The notes under the pieces are model-generated. The model did no database searches. It was not told the origin of the DNA and saw nothing but the letters and a program-made list of their open reading frames with translations. This document shows positions 34,460 to 42,906 of a DNA stretch of 64,000 nt, piece after piece (positions within the stretch are counted from its first letter, which is position 1; each line of letters begins with the position of its first letter). The DNA lies in assembly GCA_963734025.1 (NCBI GenBank), contig CAVTFR010000009.1, positions 88,282 to 152,281 of the forward strand, given 5' to 3'. This DNA comes from JACVRW01 sp963734025. GTDB taxonomy: Bacteria > Actinomycetota > Thermoleophilia > Solirubrobacterales > Thermoleophilaceae. A program made the position numbers and the translations under genes.

Positions 34460-35713
34460 GTGCTCGACCTGAGGCAGCTCCGAGTGGACCCCCAGCCGGC
34501 GCGCGAGGCGCTTGCCCGTCGCGGCGTCGATCCGGCGATCCTCGACGAGGCGCTCGAGCTCGACGAGCGGCGCCGCGCGATCCTGCCGGAGCTCGAGGAG
34601 CTGCGGCGAGCGAAGAACGAGGCCTCGAAGCGGATCGGCGAGCTGCACCGCTCGGGTGAGGATGCCTCCGATGCGATCGCCGAGGTGCGCAGCGCATCGG
34701 GGCGCGAGAAGGAGCTCGCCGAGGAGCTCGGGTCGGTCGAGGAGCGCCGCGCGGCGGCGCTCGCGGCACTACCCAACCTGCCCGACCCGAGCGCGCCGCC
34801 GGCCGACGAGGTGCTGCGCGTGGTCGGCGAGCCGGGCGCGGAGGGACGCGACCATGTCGAGCTGCTCGGCGACCTGGTCGACCTCGAGACGGGGGCCCGT
34901 GTGGCCGGCTCGCGCTTCGCGTATCTCAAGGGGCCGGTCGTGAGGCTGCAGTTCGCCCTCGTGCAGTGGGCGCTCGCGCTCCTCGGGGAGAAGGGATTCA
35001 CGCCGGTAGTGCCGCCGGTACTGGTGCGCGAGCAGGCGCTCTTCGGAACGGGCATGCTGCCCGACACCGAGCAGCAGATCTACCGCGTCCCGGACGACGA
35101 CCTGTACCTGGCCGGCACCTCCGAGGTGCCGCTCGCGTCGCTCCACGGGGGCGAGATCCTGGCTCCGGGAGAGCTGCCGCTCCGTTACGCGGGCGTCTCC
35201 ACCTGCTTCCGCCGCGAGGCGGGCGCGGCCGGCAAGGACACGCGCGGGATCTTCCGCGTCCACCAGTTCGACAAGGTCGAGATGTTCTCGTTCGTCGCGC
35301 CCGACGCATCCGTCGAGGAGCACGAGCGCCTGCTCTCGATAGAGGAGGAGATCCTCGGCGCGCTCGAGCTCCCCTACCGCGTCGTCAACATCGCGGTGGA
35401 CGACCTTGGCGCGTCCGCGACCAAGAAGTACGACCTCGAGGCGTGGCTGCCGGGACAGGGACGCTTCCGCGAGCTGACCTCGACATCCAACACGACCGAC
35501 TTCCAGGCCCGCCGCCTCGACATCCGCCAACGCCCCGCCGAGGGCGAGGCGCCGCGGCACGTCCACACGCTGAACGGAACCGCGGTCGCGATCGGCCGGA
35601 CGATCATTGCGATCGTCGAGAACCACCAGCAGGACGACGGCAGCATCGTTGTGCCGGAAGTGCTCCATCCGTTCGGCGCGCCGGAGCGGATCGCGGCCGC
35701 GGACGGCGCCTAG
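34460..35713 (+). CDS. serS: Seryl-tRNA synthetase
   Basis: 417 aa class II synthetase. The N-terminal ~100 residues form the helical tRNA-binding arm (Glu/Arg/Ala-rich coiled coil). Motif 2 is visible in STCFRREAGAAGKDTRGIFRVHQF, motif 3 in GTAVAIGRTIIAIVENHQ, and TSEVPL marks the serine pocket. GTG start. The gene is followed 16 bp later by tRNA-Ser(UGA), its own substrate, probably on the same transcript. Confidence 0.97.
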   Translation: MLDLRQLRVDPQPAREALARRGVDPAILDEALELDERRRAILPELEELRRAKNEASKRIGELHRSGEDASDAIAEVRSASGREKELAEELGSVEERRAAALAALPNLPDPSAPPADEVLRVVGEPGAEGRDHVELLGDLVDLETGARVAGSRFAYLKGPVVRLQFALVQWALALLGEKGFTPVVPPVLVREQALFGTGMLPDTEQQIYRVPDDDLYLAGTSEVPLASLHGGEILAPGELPLRYAGVSTCFRREAGAAGKDTRGIFRVHQFDKVEMFSFVAPDASVEEHERLLSIEEEILGALELPYRVVNIAVDDLGASATKKYDLEAWLPGQGRFRELTSTSNTTDFQARRLDIRQRPAEGEAPRHVHTLNGTAVAIGRTIIAIVENHQQDDGSIVVPEVLHPFGAPERIAAADGA

Positions 35714-35729
35714 GATTCGAGGCCGCCCC

Positions 35730-35818
35730 GGAGGGGTGGCAGAGTCCGGTCGATTGCAGCTGCCTTGAAAGCAGCCGGCCTCGCAAGAGGCCCGGGGGTT
35801 CGAATCCCTCCCCCTCCG
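35730..35818 (+). tRNA. tRNA-Ser(UGA)
   Basis: 89 nt with the long variable arm of class II tRNAs. Acceptor GGAGGGG pairs with CCCCTCC; the anticodon stem GCTGC/GCAGC encloses loop CTTGAAA with anticodon TGA at 35766-35768; T-loop TTCGAAT. Discriminator G. The CCA is not encoded. Directly downstream of serS. Confidence 0.97.
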
Positions 35819-35927
35819 CTTCCGCAACCTCGCTGTTAAGGGTCGCCGTCCTCCGGTCGATAACGGCTCAACTGGCCTGAAGACCAACCAGACCTGCACC
35901 CCCCGGTGAGGTCCCCAAGGAGGACCG

Positions 35928-37085
35928 ATGTTTCCGACTCGCAAGCTGCGGGTGGCGCTGATCGCTGCCCTCGCATGCACTGTCGCCGTGCTGCCGAGCG
36001 CCGGAGAGGCGTTCGCTGCTGCCAAGCCCAGCACCCGGCTCTACGCGTGCATGAAGCGCTCGACCGGCAAGGTCCGCTTCATCAGCAAGACCACCCGCTG
36101 CAAGCGCGGTGAGAAGAAGATTTCCTTCAAGGCGCCGGCCGGCAACAACGGCTCCTCCGGATCGCAGGGCCTCCGGGGCCTGACCGGTCCGCAGGGTGCT
36201 CCCGGCGCGCAGGGCGCCCCGGGCGCCGATGGCGCTCAGGGTGCTCCTGGCGCTGATGGCGCTCAGGGCCTCCAAGGGCCGGTCGGCGCGAATGGTGGCG
36301 ACGGTGCCAACGGCGCTGATGGTGCAGACGGCGTGGACGGTGCCGACGGCGTTGATGGTGCCGACGGCGCTGACGGTGCCGACGGCGCGGACGGTGCCGA
36401 CGGCGCTGAGGGGCCGCAGGGCGATGAAGGTGCCGACGGCGGAGGGCGACCAGGGCGACCAGGGCGACAAGGGCGACCAGGGCGACAAGGGCGACTAGGG
36501 TCCGCAGGGGCTCCAGGGACTCCAGGGCGAGAAGGGCGACAAGGGCGACCCGGGTGAGAAGGGCGACCAGGGCGACCAGGGTCTCCAGGGTGTCGCCGGC
36601 GCGGACGGCGCCAACGGCGCGCAGGGCCAGCAGGGTGACCCGGGTGCTCCGGGCGCCGACGGCGCCAACGGCAACGACGGCGTCAACGGCGACCGACGGC
36701 GCTCAGGGCCCGCAGGGTCCCGTTGGTCCCGTGGGTCCGGTTGGTCCCGTGGGTCCGCAGGGTCCCGCCGGTCCGGCCGGCACGTCGAACAGCCAGCGGC
36801 CCGCCCCGACGCCGGTGACCAACGCGGACGTGCAGGCGGGACGTGACTGTCACCGACACCACCGACTGCCCGGCGGGCAAGGTCGTGCTCGGCGGTGGAT
36901 ACCAGCTCACGATCGGTACGGGTGGCTTCGGCAACACCGGTCCGCGTTTCTACGTGACCGAGTCCCGTGCAGTCGACGCCGACACCTGGCAGGTCTCGCT
37001 GTTCGTCTGGTCGACCTTCGGCGGCACCAACGGCACCACACAGGACGACGCCACCGTCGCGGCGCAGGTCATCTGCACCGTCTGA
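35928..37085 (+). pseudogene. Collagen-like secreted protein, interrupted by one nonsense codon and about three frameshifts
   Basis: Strong Shine-Dalgarno AAGGAGGA before ATG 35928. Signal peptide, then a short basic domain with two cysteines (RLYACMKRSTGKVRF, TTRCKRGEKKI), then Gly-X-Y repeats rich in GADGADG and GDQGDKG. The frame changes near 36440. In the new frame GD-stop-GPQG occurs, where TAG at 36496-36498 is one transition from CAG (Gln) and would restore GDQGPQG. Further shifts fall near 36693 and 36840. The C-terminal domain VTDTTDCPAGKVVLGGG to VAAQVICTV is intact and ends at 37085. Either a decaying gene or several sequence errors in a repetitive GC-rich tract. Confidence 0.75.
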
Positions 37086-37105
37086 CCAACTACGAACCAA
37101 ACGAG

Positions 37106-37129
37106 GCGGGAGGCCTTCGGGCCTCCCGC
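37106..37129 (+). terminator. Rho-independent-type terminator
   Basis: Stem GCGGGAGGCC, loop TTCG, stem GGCCTCCCGC, followed by a short TTCC stretch. It lies 21 bp after the stop of the collagen-like gene and just before the next gene's Shine-Dalgarno. Confidence 0.75.
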
Positions 37130-37149
37130 TTCCCGCCTTCGGAGGAACG

Positions 37150-37563
37150 ATGAAGACCCGCCCCATCATCACCGCCGTAATCGCCCTGGCAATCACACCG
37201 CTCGCCGCGTGCGGCGGCGGAGACGACGAGAGCTCCAACGCCGACAGGTTCGAGGGCCCGGAGAAGAACGTGGCCGCCGTCGTCGACGAGCTGCAGAGCT
37301 CGAGCCGCGAGGGGGACACGAAGACGATCTGCCGCGAGATCTTCACGGCTGACCACGCCGCGAAGGTCGCGCAGGCCGGCGGCACGAGCTGCGAGGCGAA
37401 GGCCAAGCAGGAGATCGCCCTGCCCGAGGAGACGATCGAGGTCCAGGGACTGATCGTCGACGGCTCGGGAGCAACGGCACGCGTCAAGGAGCAGACGGGC
37501 CGGGTCTCGACGCTCGTCTTCGTCAAGAGCGACGGAGACTGGCGCATCGCCGGCATCCGCTGA
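37150..37563 (+). CDS. Small secreted lipoprotein, unknown function
   Basis: 137 aa. Signal peptide with lipobox TPLAAC (Cys20) followed by GGGDDESSN. The remaining domain (VAAVVDELQSSSREGDTKTICREIF, then RVSTLVFVKSDGDWRIAGIR) has the look of small NTF2/DUF4878-like lipoproteins with two cysteines that could form a disulfide. ATG 37150 has GGAGGA 4 bp upstream. Probably monocistronic after the terminator at 37106. No specific function can be given. Confidence 0.8.
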   Translation: MKTRPIITAVIALAITPLAACGGGDDESSNADRFEGPEKNVAAVVDELQSSSREGDTKTICREIFTADHAAKVAQAGGTSCEAKAKQEIALPEETIEVQGLIVDGSGATARVKEQTGRVSTLVFVKSDGDWRIAGIR

Positions 37564-37604
37564 CGCCAGGGGGCGAAACCCCGTCGCCTCCGCCTTCGCT
37601 CTGC

Positions 37605-37913
37605 ATGCGACGCGAGTCTGCGGGTCCCGAGCACGACGATGTCCGGGCTCTGGTCGAGGAGCTCCTGCGTACCGGCCTCATGTTCACGGATGTGCTGAGC
37701 GGCCTCCTTGACGACCTGCCGGACGGAGCGTTCCCGGGTGAGGACTCCGGTGAAGTGCTGGTGGAGATGCTCACCGGCTCGGTTCGGCCCGTCGCCGATG
37801 CAGCCGGTCCCGCCGTGGTGAAGTCAGCAATCACGCTCGTCGGTGCGATGGCGGACAGGACGGTGTCCGACCTCCGGCGGGCGCTCGAGGTTGCCCGGGA
37901 GCGGAAGCGCTAG
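37605..37913 (+). CDS. Hypothetical acidic helical protein
   Basis: 102 aa, not recognised. Acidic N-terminal half (DDVRALVEELLRTG, LLDDLPDGAFPGED) and a C-terminal amphipathic helix rich in Arg/Glu (VSDLRRALEVARERKR). No signal peptide or clear membrane helix. ATG start. It ends 14 bp before the antitoxin-like gene, and its stop lies inside the inverted GCTAGC element at 37909, so it may share regulation with the following pair. Confidence 0.6.
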   Translation: MRRESAGPEHDDVRALVEELLRTGLMFTDVLSGLLDDLPDGAFPGEDSGEVLVEMLTGSVRPVADAAGPAVVKSAITLVGAMADRTVSDLRRALEVARERKR

Positions 37914-37923
37914 CATTGCTAGC
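37909..37923. promoter_or_regulatory. GCTAGC-ATT-GCTAGC element, candidate toxin-antitoxin operator
   Basis: Two copies of the palindromic hexamer GCTAGC separated by ATT, immediately before the ATG of the antitoxin-like gene. RHH antitoxins autoregulate through such short paired sites. The first hexamer includes the stop of the preceding gene. Confidence 0.4.
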
Positions 37924-37927
37924 ACAG

Positions 37928-38146
37928 ATGGAAAGAGTGATGATTCAGGCAGACCGGGCTTTGCTCGAACGGGCTAGACGGGCAGCTCACGAGCGCGGGG
38001 TCACGTTCCCGCAGTTCGTGCGCGACGCGCTCGAGCGCGAGCTCGCGACGAGGGCCGAACCGCCTCGACCGCTCTCCTGCGCGGGAGTGATCAGCACGGG
38101 CGGCAGAGCGCGGGAGCGCTCCTACGCGCCGGACGCGTGGCGCTGA
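37928..38146 (+). CDS. Ribbon-helix-helix antitoxin-like protein
   Basis: 72 aa. The N-terminus MERVMIQADRALLERARR followed by AAHERGVTFPQFVRDALEREL fits a MetJ/Arc-type ribbon-helix-helix fold (beta strand, helix A, helix B). The C-terminal 25 residues would be the toxin-binding tail. The 3' end overlaps the PIN-domain gene by 10 bp, the usual arrangement for VapB/VapC pairs. ATG 37928 preferred over a TTG further up. Confidence 0.75.
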   Translation: MERVMIQADRALLERARRAAHERGVTFPQFVRDALERELATRAEPPRPLSCAGVISTGGRARERSYAPDAWR

Positions 38147-38544
38147 TCATCGACACCGGGCCGCTCGTCGCGCTTCTCGATGCCACGGACCCCGATCACG
38201 AGCGCTGCGCAGCCCTCCTCCAACACACTGACGAGCCCCGGATGGTCCCGGTGTGCGTCCTCGTGGAGGTGGAGTACATGGTGCGGCCGTGGGCGGGGGC
38301 TTTCGGCGCGCTCGTTGCCGAGTTCGATCGCGGCGCGTTCGAGCTGCTCGATCTGCCGCCGCGCTGGCTGGTTCGGGCGGGCGAGCTCCTGGACCGCTAC
38401 CGCGAGCTTCCGTTGGGCCTCGTTGATGCGACGGTCGTCGCCGCCGCCGAGATGCTCGGCGAGACCAAGATCGCCACGCTCGATAGCCGCCACTTCGGCG
38501 TGGTTCGTCCCGACCACGTCCCCGCCCTCAAGCTGGTCCCCTGA
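38137..38544 (+). CDS. PIN-domain ribonuclease toxin (VapC type)
   Basis: 135 aa from GTG. PIN-domain acidic residues are visible: IIDTGPLVALLD near the N-terminus, VLVEVEYM in the middle, and GLVDATVVAAAEMLGETKIATLDSRHF near the C-terminus. VapC toxins cleave tRNA or rRNA and are held inactive by their antitoxin, encoded here just upstream with a 10-bp overlap. Length is normal. Followed by a strong hairpin terminator. Confidence 0.88.
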   Translation: MALIIDTGPLVALLDATDPDHERCAALLQHTDEPRMVPVCVLVEVEYMVRPWAGAFGALVAEFDRGAFELLDLPPRWLVRAGELLDRYRELPLGLVDATVVAAAEMLGETKIATLDSRHFGVVRPDHVPALKLVP

Positions 38545-38564
38545 CCGTGCGCGATGCCGAAGCG

Positions 38565-38590
38565 GAGGGGGCGCCCGTAGGCGCCCCCTC
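38565..38590. terminator. Bidirectional GC-rich hairpin terminator
   Basis: Stem GAGGGGGCGCC, loop CGTA, stem GGCGCCCCCTC. It lies between convergent genes: the PIN toxin (plus) and the M28 peptidase remnant (minus). Confidence 0.7.
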
Positions 38591-38616
38591 GATCCAGCTC
38601 CGCTGAATTGCTGCGA

Positions 38617-38980
38617 TCAGCGAACGCGGTACGGGCCCTTGTACTTCCAGGCCTTGCCGCGCTTCTTGCCCTTCTTCGCCTTCGCCGAGGTGGCGGGCGC
38701 CAGCTCGCTCTTCGACTCGGCGAGCGTCCACGTCGAGTGAGCGGCGGCGTCGGACATCTGGTCCAGCGCCACGTGGTTCAGGTTGAAGAACGTGTCGCAT
38801 GCCTGGTGGTAGCAGGGGTCGAAGGCGAGCCCCGCGACTCCGCCGAACACCTCCTCCTGCGCGGCGGTCTTGCTCCACCTCGGCGCCCGTGAACAGGCCG
38901 CCCGCTGCGATCCCGTTCGTGATGAACGGGCCGTAGTCGGAGCGGCCGTCGAACGCGGTCGGCTCATAGGCCAGGCCCTG
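38617..38980 (-). pseudogene. C-terminal remnant of a secreted M28 aminopeptidase, frameshifted
   Basis: Only about 120 residues of the C-terminal part remain. One frame gives AYEPTAFDGRSDYGPFI and GIAAGGLFTGAE, and after a frameshift near 38880 the other gives EVFGGVAGLAFDPCYHQAC, then FFNLNHVALDQMSD. These are hallmarks of the zinc aminopeptidase family (Streptomyces aminopeptidase type), including the two cysteines of the conserved disulfide. The catalytic N-terminal region is absent: upstream sequence changes abruptly to the terminator and 3' end of the subtilase gene. A deletion or an assembly join could explain this. The tail is Lys-rich (KAKKGKKRGK). Confidence 0.75.
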
Positions 38981-39056
38981 ACGGAGATCGAAAGGCGATG
39001 GCGGTTGAGAGGTTGAGCACCGCTCATCGCTGCTCGACACGCTGCCGAATCGGACA

Positions 39057-39080
39057 GCGAGGGGCCTTGCGGCCCCTCGC
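39057..39080 (-). terminator. Hairpin terminator after the subtilase gene
   Basis: Perfect stem GCGAGGGGCC, loop TTGC, stem GGCCCCTCGC, 24 bp past the subtilase stop at 39104. Confidence 0.7.
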
Positions 39081-39103
39081 TCGTTTAGGCCCTGATGCTG
39101 GCG

Positions 39104-40830
39104 CTAATGCCGCTCGGCGGTCGCCGCGCTCAAGGCGTCCACGATCCCGTGCCCGTAGAAGCCGTTGTACGAGGGTCGGCCCTCACAGAGCTGCGTCGAA
39201 CTCGGTGGGATTCGGCGTCGGGGCAGGCGTGATCGCCGTGCCGTTCTCCGCAGGACCTGTCTCGACCGTTCTCAGGCCGTAGTTCGAGCCCGCCCTTCTT
39301 CTTGTCACGCTTGCCAAACTCGCTCACGATCCCGCCGCCGCGCCGGTGGGTGCGGCGAGGCCATCGACGTGCCCTGCAGGTACGCGTAGTACGTGCACGA
39401 AGTCCGCGTCGCTCTGCGCTCGCAGATGATCCGGTTCGAGATCGGATTGCCGGTCAGCGGTCGACGTCCGGGATGTCGTCGAGCTCGATGTCGCCGGTGC
39501 GGGCGACGAACTCGGGGTACGTCGAGAGGACCCGGTTCTGCGGGTTGGCCAGCCCGGTGGCGGTGTCGAGCGAGTCTCCGCCCGGGGCCGCCACGTCGGC
39601 GTGACCGACGCCATAGGACGAGTAGAACGACTTCCGCTCACTCGGGCCGAGGGCGGTGATGGCTGAGGACGTTCCTGCCCTCGGTCGGGAGGTCGAGGCA
39701 GCTCGGCGGCACCTCGCGCTCCTTCTCCGTGCCGAGCGGGAAGTCCGGGCTGGTCGTGTCGGTCACCGTCTTGCTGTAGTCGATCGCCTCGTTGCCGGCT
39801 GCCGCGACGAGCGTGACGCCGTGGCGGTGGGCGTAGCCGAGCGCCCGCTCGGTCGCCTTGATGATCGTCTGCTGCTCGAGCTGCTCGGCCGGCGAGTCGG
39901 CCGGATGGTTCTTGCAGTTGAACAGCCAGGGGTCGATGAAGTAGCTCATGTTGACCACATCGATCCCGTGGTCGCCGGCGTAGGTGAGCGCGTCGACCGA
40001 GGGCTGCAGGAAGAAGAACCCGGAGTCCTGGCCCGCGCGCAGGTTGACGAGGCTCACGTTCGGCGCGACACCCGTGACGCCGATGCCGTTCGCCGCGGCG
40101 GCGACCGTGCCGGCGACGTGCGTGCCGTGGCCGTCCTCGTCGACGTCCGCGGGGTCCGAGCACGAGCCGTCCGGCTCGTCCGCGCAGGGACCGTCGATCT
40201 CATTGCCCAACGAGTCAACGGGGATGTCGGTCGGTGAAGTTCCGGCTCAGTGCGCGCATTGAAGTTGGCCGCGACGTCGGGATGCGAGCCGTCGATTCCC
40301 GTGTCGATGATGCCGACCCTGACGCCGCGATCGCCCGGCTGCACCGCGTGGGAGCCTTCGGGGGTCGCACGGATCATCCGCAGGTCCCACTGGAGTGCCG
40401 CAAGCGGATCCGCGCCCGCGACGGTTGCGCCGGCGTCGCGGCGCATGCCGGCGGGCTCACCATTGAAGTCGCCCTTCTCGAAGGCGAACTTGTCGACGCC
40501 GCCTCCCTTGCCGTTGCGCGAGGCCTGCGGGACAAAGCCGATCCGCTTGTGGCGCGCGACTCCCTCGATCGCCGCGCTCCGGCTCGGAGCCGTCAAGAAC
40601 CGCGGGTTCGAAGAGCGTGCGGTGGCCACGCGGACCTTGAGGTTCTCGCGGACGATCCGGCCGCCGGCGGCCCTGACGGCCGCGCGGGCGTCCGACGCCG
40701 GGACACCCAGCTTGTAGAGGACCACGTAGCTCTGGCTCCCCGGCTGCTTCGTAGCCGGCCGGGCCGCGCTCAGCGCGGCCCCGGCGAGCACCACCAGCAT
40801 CGCCAAGACAAGTGCAATCAACCGCCGCAT
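39104..40830 (-). pseudogene. Secreted subtilisin-like serine protease, multiple frameshifts
   Basis: ATG 40830 has GGAGGAG upstream and starts a signal peptide (LIALVLAMLVVLAGAALSAA). An I9-type propeptide follows (SYVVLYKLGVPASDARAAV, then GGRIVRENLKVRVATA). All three catalytic regions of the S8 family are found in different frames: VRVGIIDTGIDGSHPDV (Asp), DEDGHGTHVAGTVAAAANG (His), and GTSMASP (Ser) near 39360; the oxyanion Asn is in VAAAGNEA. Frames change near 40230, 39670 and again between 39300 and 39480. Joined length would be about 570 aa. With the catalytic residues intact, sequence errors are as likely as true decay. Confidence 0.8.
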
Positions 40831-41181
40831 CTCTCGCTCCTCCCAAGTGGTGGCTGCGCAACCAGGCGGCAGTCTCCTGATGCGATGTGCCCGCGCCCAC
40901 CGCAGCCCAAACCACGCGCGAGCGGACAGGTCCACCCCGCCGCTCGGGGGAAAGGTGAGTCGCGAGCGAGCGGCCGATGGACCGACGCGATGGGCTAACG
41001 CAGCTTCGGCGCTCTCGCGCGCGAGTCCACTTCGGTCCCGTACGGGACCGCCTTTCCGACGCGACCGGCCGCGGGCTCAGGTCGCCCTTCAGCGCGCGGA
41101 ACGATCGCCGCCGCGGCCCCGACGGTTGCGCCCGACCTCCAGAGTCCGCGCGTGTTGTCGGTCCTAGTGCCGAACGCGAGA
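40831..41181. other. Intergenic region, no gene seen
   Basis: 351 bp between the subtilase start and the 3' end of the nuclease-like gene, both on the minus strand. It must hold the subtilase promoter. No convincing coding frame, dyad or terminator was identified; the frames that are open here look like composition artefacts. Confidence 0.5.
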
Positions 41182-42489
41182 TCAGCGGACGCCGTGGGCC
41201 CGGTGGCGCAAGCCGACCCTCAGGTCGGCCGCCACGAGCCGGTGGTCCGACGACGGGAAGCCGTTGCCGTCGGGCAGCAGCGCCGGGTCGAAGAGACCGA
41301 CGAGCCGGAACAGCGGGTCGTCGCTGAGCGGCCAGAACACGAACGAGCGCTCGATCTCGATCCCCGGTCGGGCAGCACGTAGTCGGCTCGCAGGTTGCCC
41401 GGCGCGGTGTCCGCGAAATCGGCCGTGTCGAACGCCGGGTCGCCCCGGTGTGTCGCGTTCGCCCCGCCTTGGAGCGCGGCCTGCTCGGGGCCGCCGGGGC
41501 TGGTGGGAGTGACGCTCGTGTTGATGCGCGGGTTGTCGAGCAGCTGGTGGATCGCGTTCTGAGTGCTGTCGCCGTCGAACGGGTCGGCGTTGTTGTCGCC
41601 GGCGATCACGAAGTGCTCGCGCTTGCCGAGCCCGCCGCGGTGTCCGCGGTCGTCGTAGATGTAACCGCCTGCGCCTGGCGTGACGTAGTCGGCCCAGAAG
41701 CGGATCTCGTCGTGGTTGCGGGTGCCGTTCCGATCCTCCGGCCCGTCGAACACGGGCGGAGTCGGGTGATGACCAGGAAGTGCACCCGCTCGCCGCGCCC
41801 CAGCTCGAGTGGGAGATCCCAGTGGCTCTTCGACGAAAGGCGAAAGACGTCGAGCTCATCGGGTGCGTACCAGTCATGCGGCGCCGCCGTGGTGGGGTCG
41901 TCCGGCAGCAGCGCCCGGGCATGTCCTTCCAGAGGAAGTGCTGGAACGTGCGCGCATGCTTGCTGTCGATCGGTAGGCGCGAGTAGACAGCCATACCGAA
42001 CTTGCCTGGGAACTCGCCGAAGCCGAACGCGTCGTTGCCGTAGAGGCCGGAGCCAGGCTGCGTGACGACCTGACCGTTGTTGTCGAAGTCCTTGCCCGAC
42101 GCGATCCCCGTGTTGGAGGGTTGCACGAAGCGGTACGGGAACAAGATCGGCCGGGCGCCGTTCTGCGACACCGACAGGTAGTTGCGCTGGAACAGGCGCG
42201 CCGCCTGCTCATCCGGCACGAAGTCGAACTCATTGATCAGCAGCACGTCCGGCCGCGACCGCTGGATGATCTCGGCCACGTTGCGCAGCTGCGGATCGGT
42301 GGTAGTCGACAGGTCGGCGACCAGCTCGCCCTCCGCGTTGCGGTTCACCGAGGCATTGAATGTCGCGAAGCGGACGGTCGGGGAGGAGTGACCGTGTCCG
42401 TGCCGGTGGGCGAATGCCGCCGGCGCGGCGATGCCGAGGGCGACGAGTGCGGCCGCCGATGCGGCGGCGAGCTTGGACGCGAAGTTCAT
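41182..42489 (-). pseudogene. Secreted endonuclease/exonuclease/phosphatase-family protein, frameshifted
   Basis: Signal peptide (AAASAAALVALGIAAPAAFA) then a short His-rich HRHGHGHSS. EEP-family landmarks: VRFATFNASVNR (first strand and Asn), PDVLLINEFDF (catalytic Glu), FVIAGDNNADPFDGDS (Asp-x-Asn) and FPSSDHRLVAADLRV (terminal Asp-His). The first ~190 residues are in one frame, the middle in a second, and the C-terminus back in the first; breaks fall near 41900, 41760 and 41370. Joined length about 435 aa, close to the actinobacterial secreted EEP proteins. Likely a secreted nuclease or phosphodiesterase; substrate unknown. Confidence 0.8.
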
Positions 42490-42629
42490 GGCATCTCGTT
42501 CCTACCCAGGGCCCGACGGACCGTAGCCCGCGATGCCCGGCGAAATGTGACCGCCTGGGAAACGCGAGCCGGCCTCGCGACGCCGTCCGTCGGGTGATGA
42601 ACACCGCACGGGCGATCCCAGGTTGCTAG

Positions 42630-42879
42630 GCCGTCGGGCGCCAGGCGGGTGCTCACCGCTGCCGCAAGGAGAGCCTCGAGGAGCTCGTGGTCAGCGTCCA
42701 GGCCGACCTCGAGACCGACGGGCTCGCCGCCGCCTGATGATGGCGCTCAAGCCGACTGGCGCTGTGACCGCTGCGGCCACGGCACCCTCGACGAGCGGCG
42801 CGTCCGCCGGGCGCACCAGGCGTTGCAGCGCGCTGCAGCAGCGCTGCCCGCAGCCCCGTCAGCGTGGCCGGCGCGCTGA
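42630..42879 (+). pseudogene. Possible zinc-ribbon protein remnant
   Basis: In one frame CRKESLEELVVSVQADLETD leads to a stop, and a one-base shift near 42737 continues as ADWRCDRCGHGTLDERRV, then AHQALQRAAAALP. The CDRCG pair gives half a zinc ribbon. The pieces are short and no family is recognised. It lies just upstream of the membrane sulfatase gene. Could be chance coding in GC-rich DNA. Confidence 0.3.
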
Positions 42880-42906
42880 GAACGGCTCTCACTATGCTGG
42901 GGGGGC

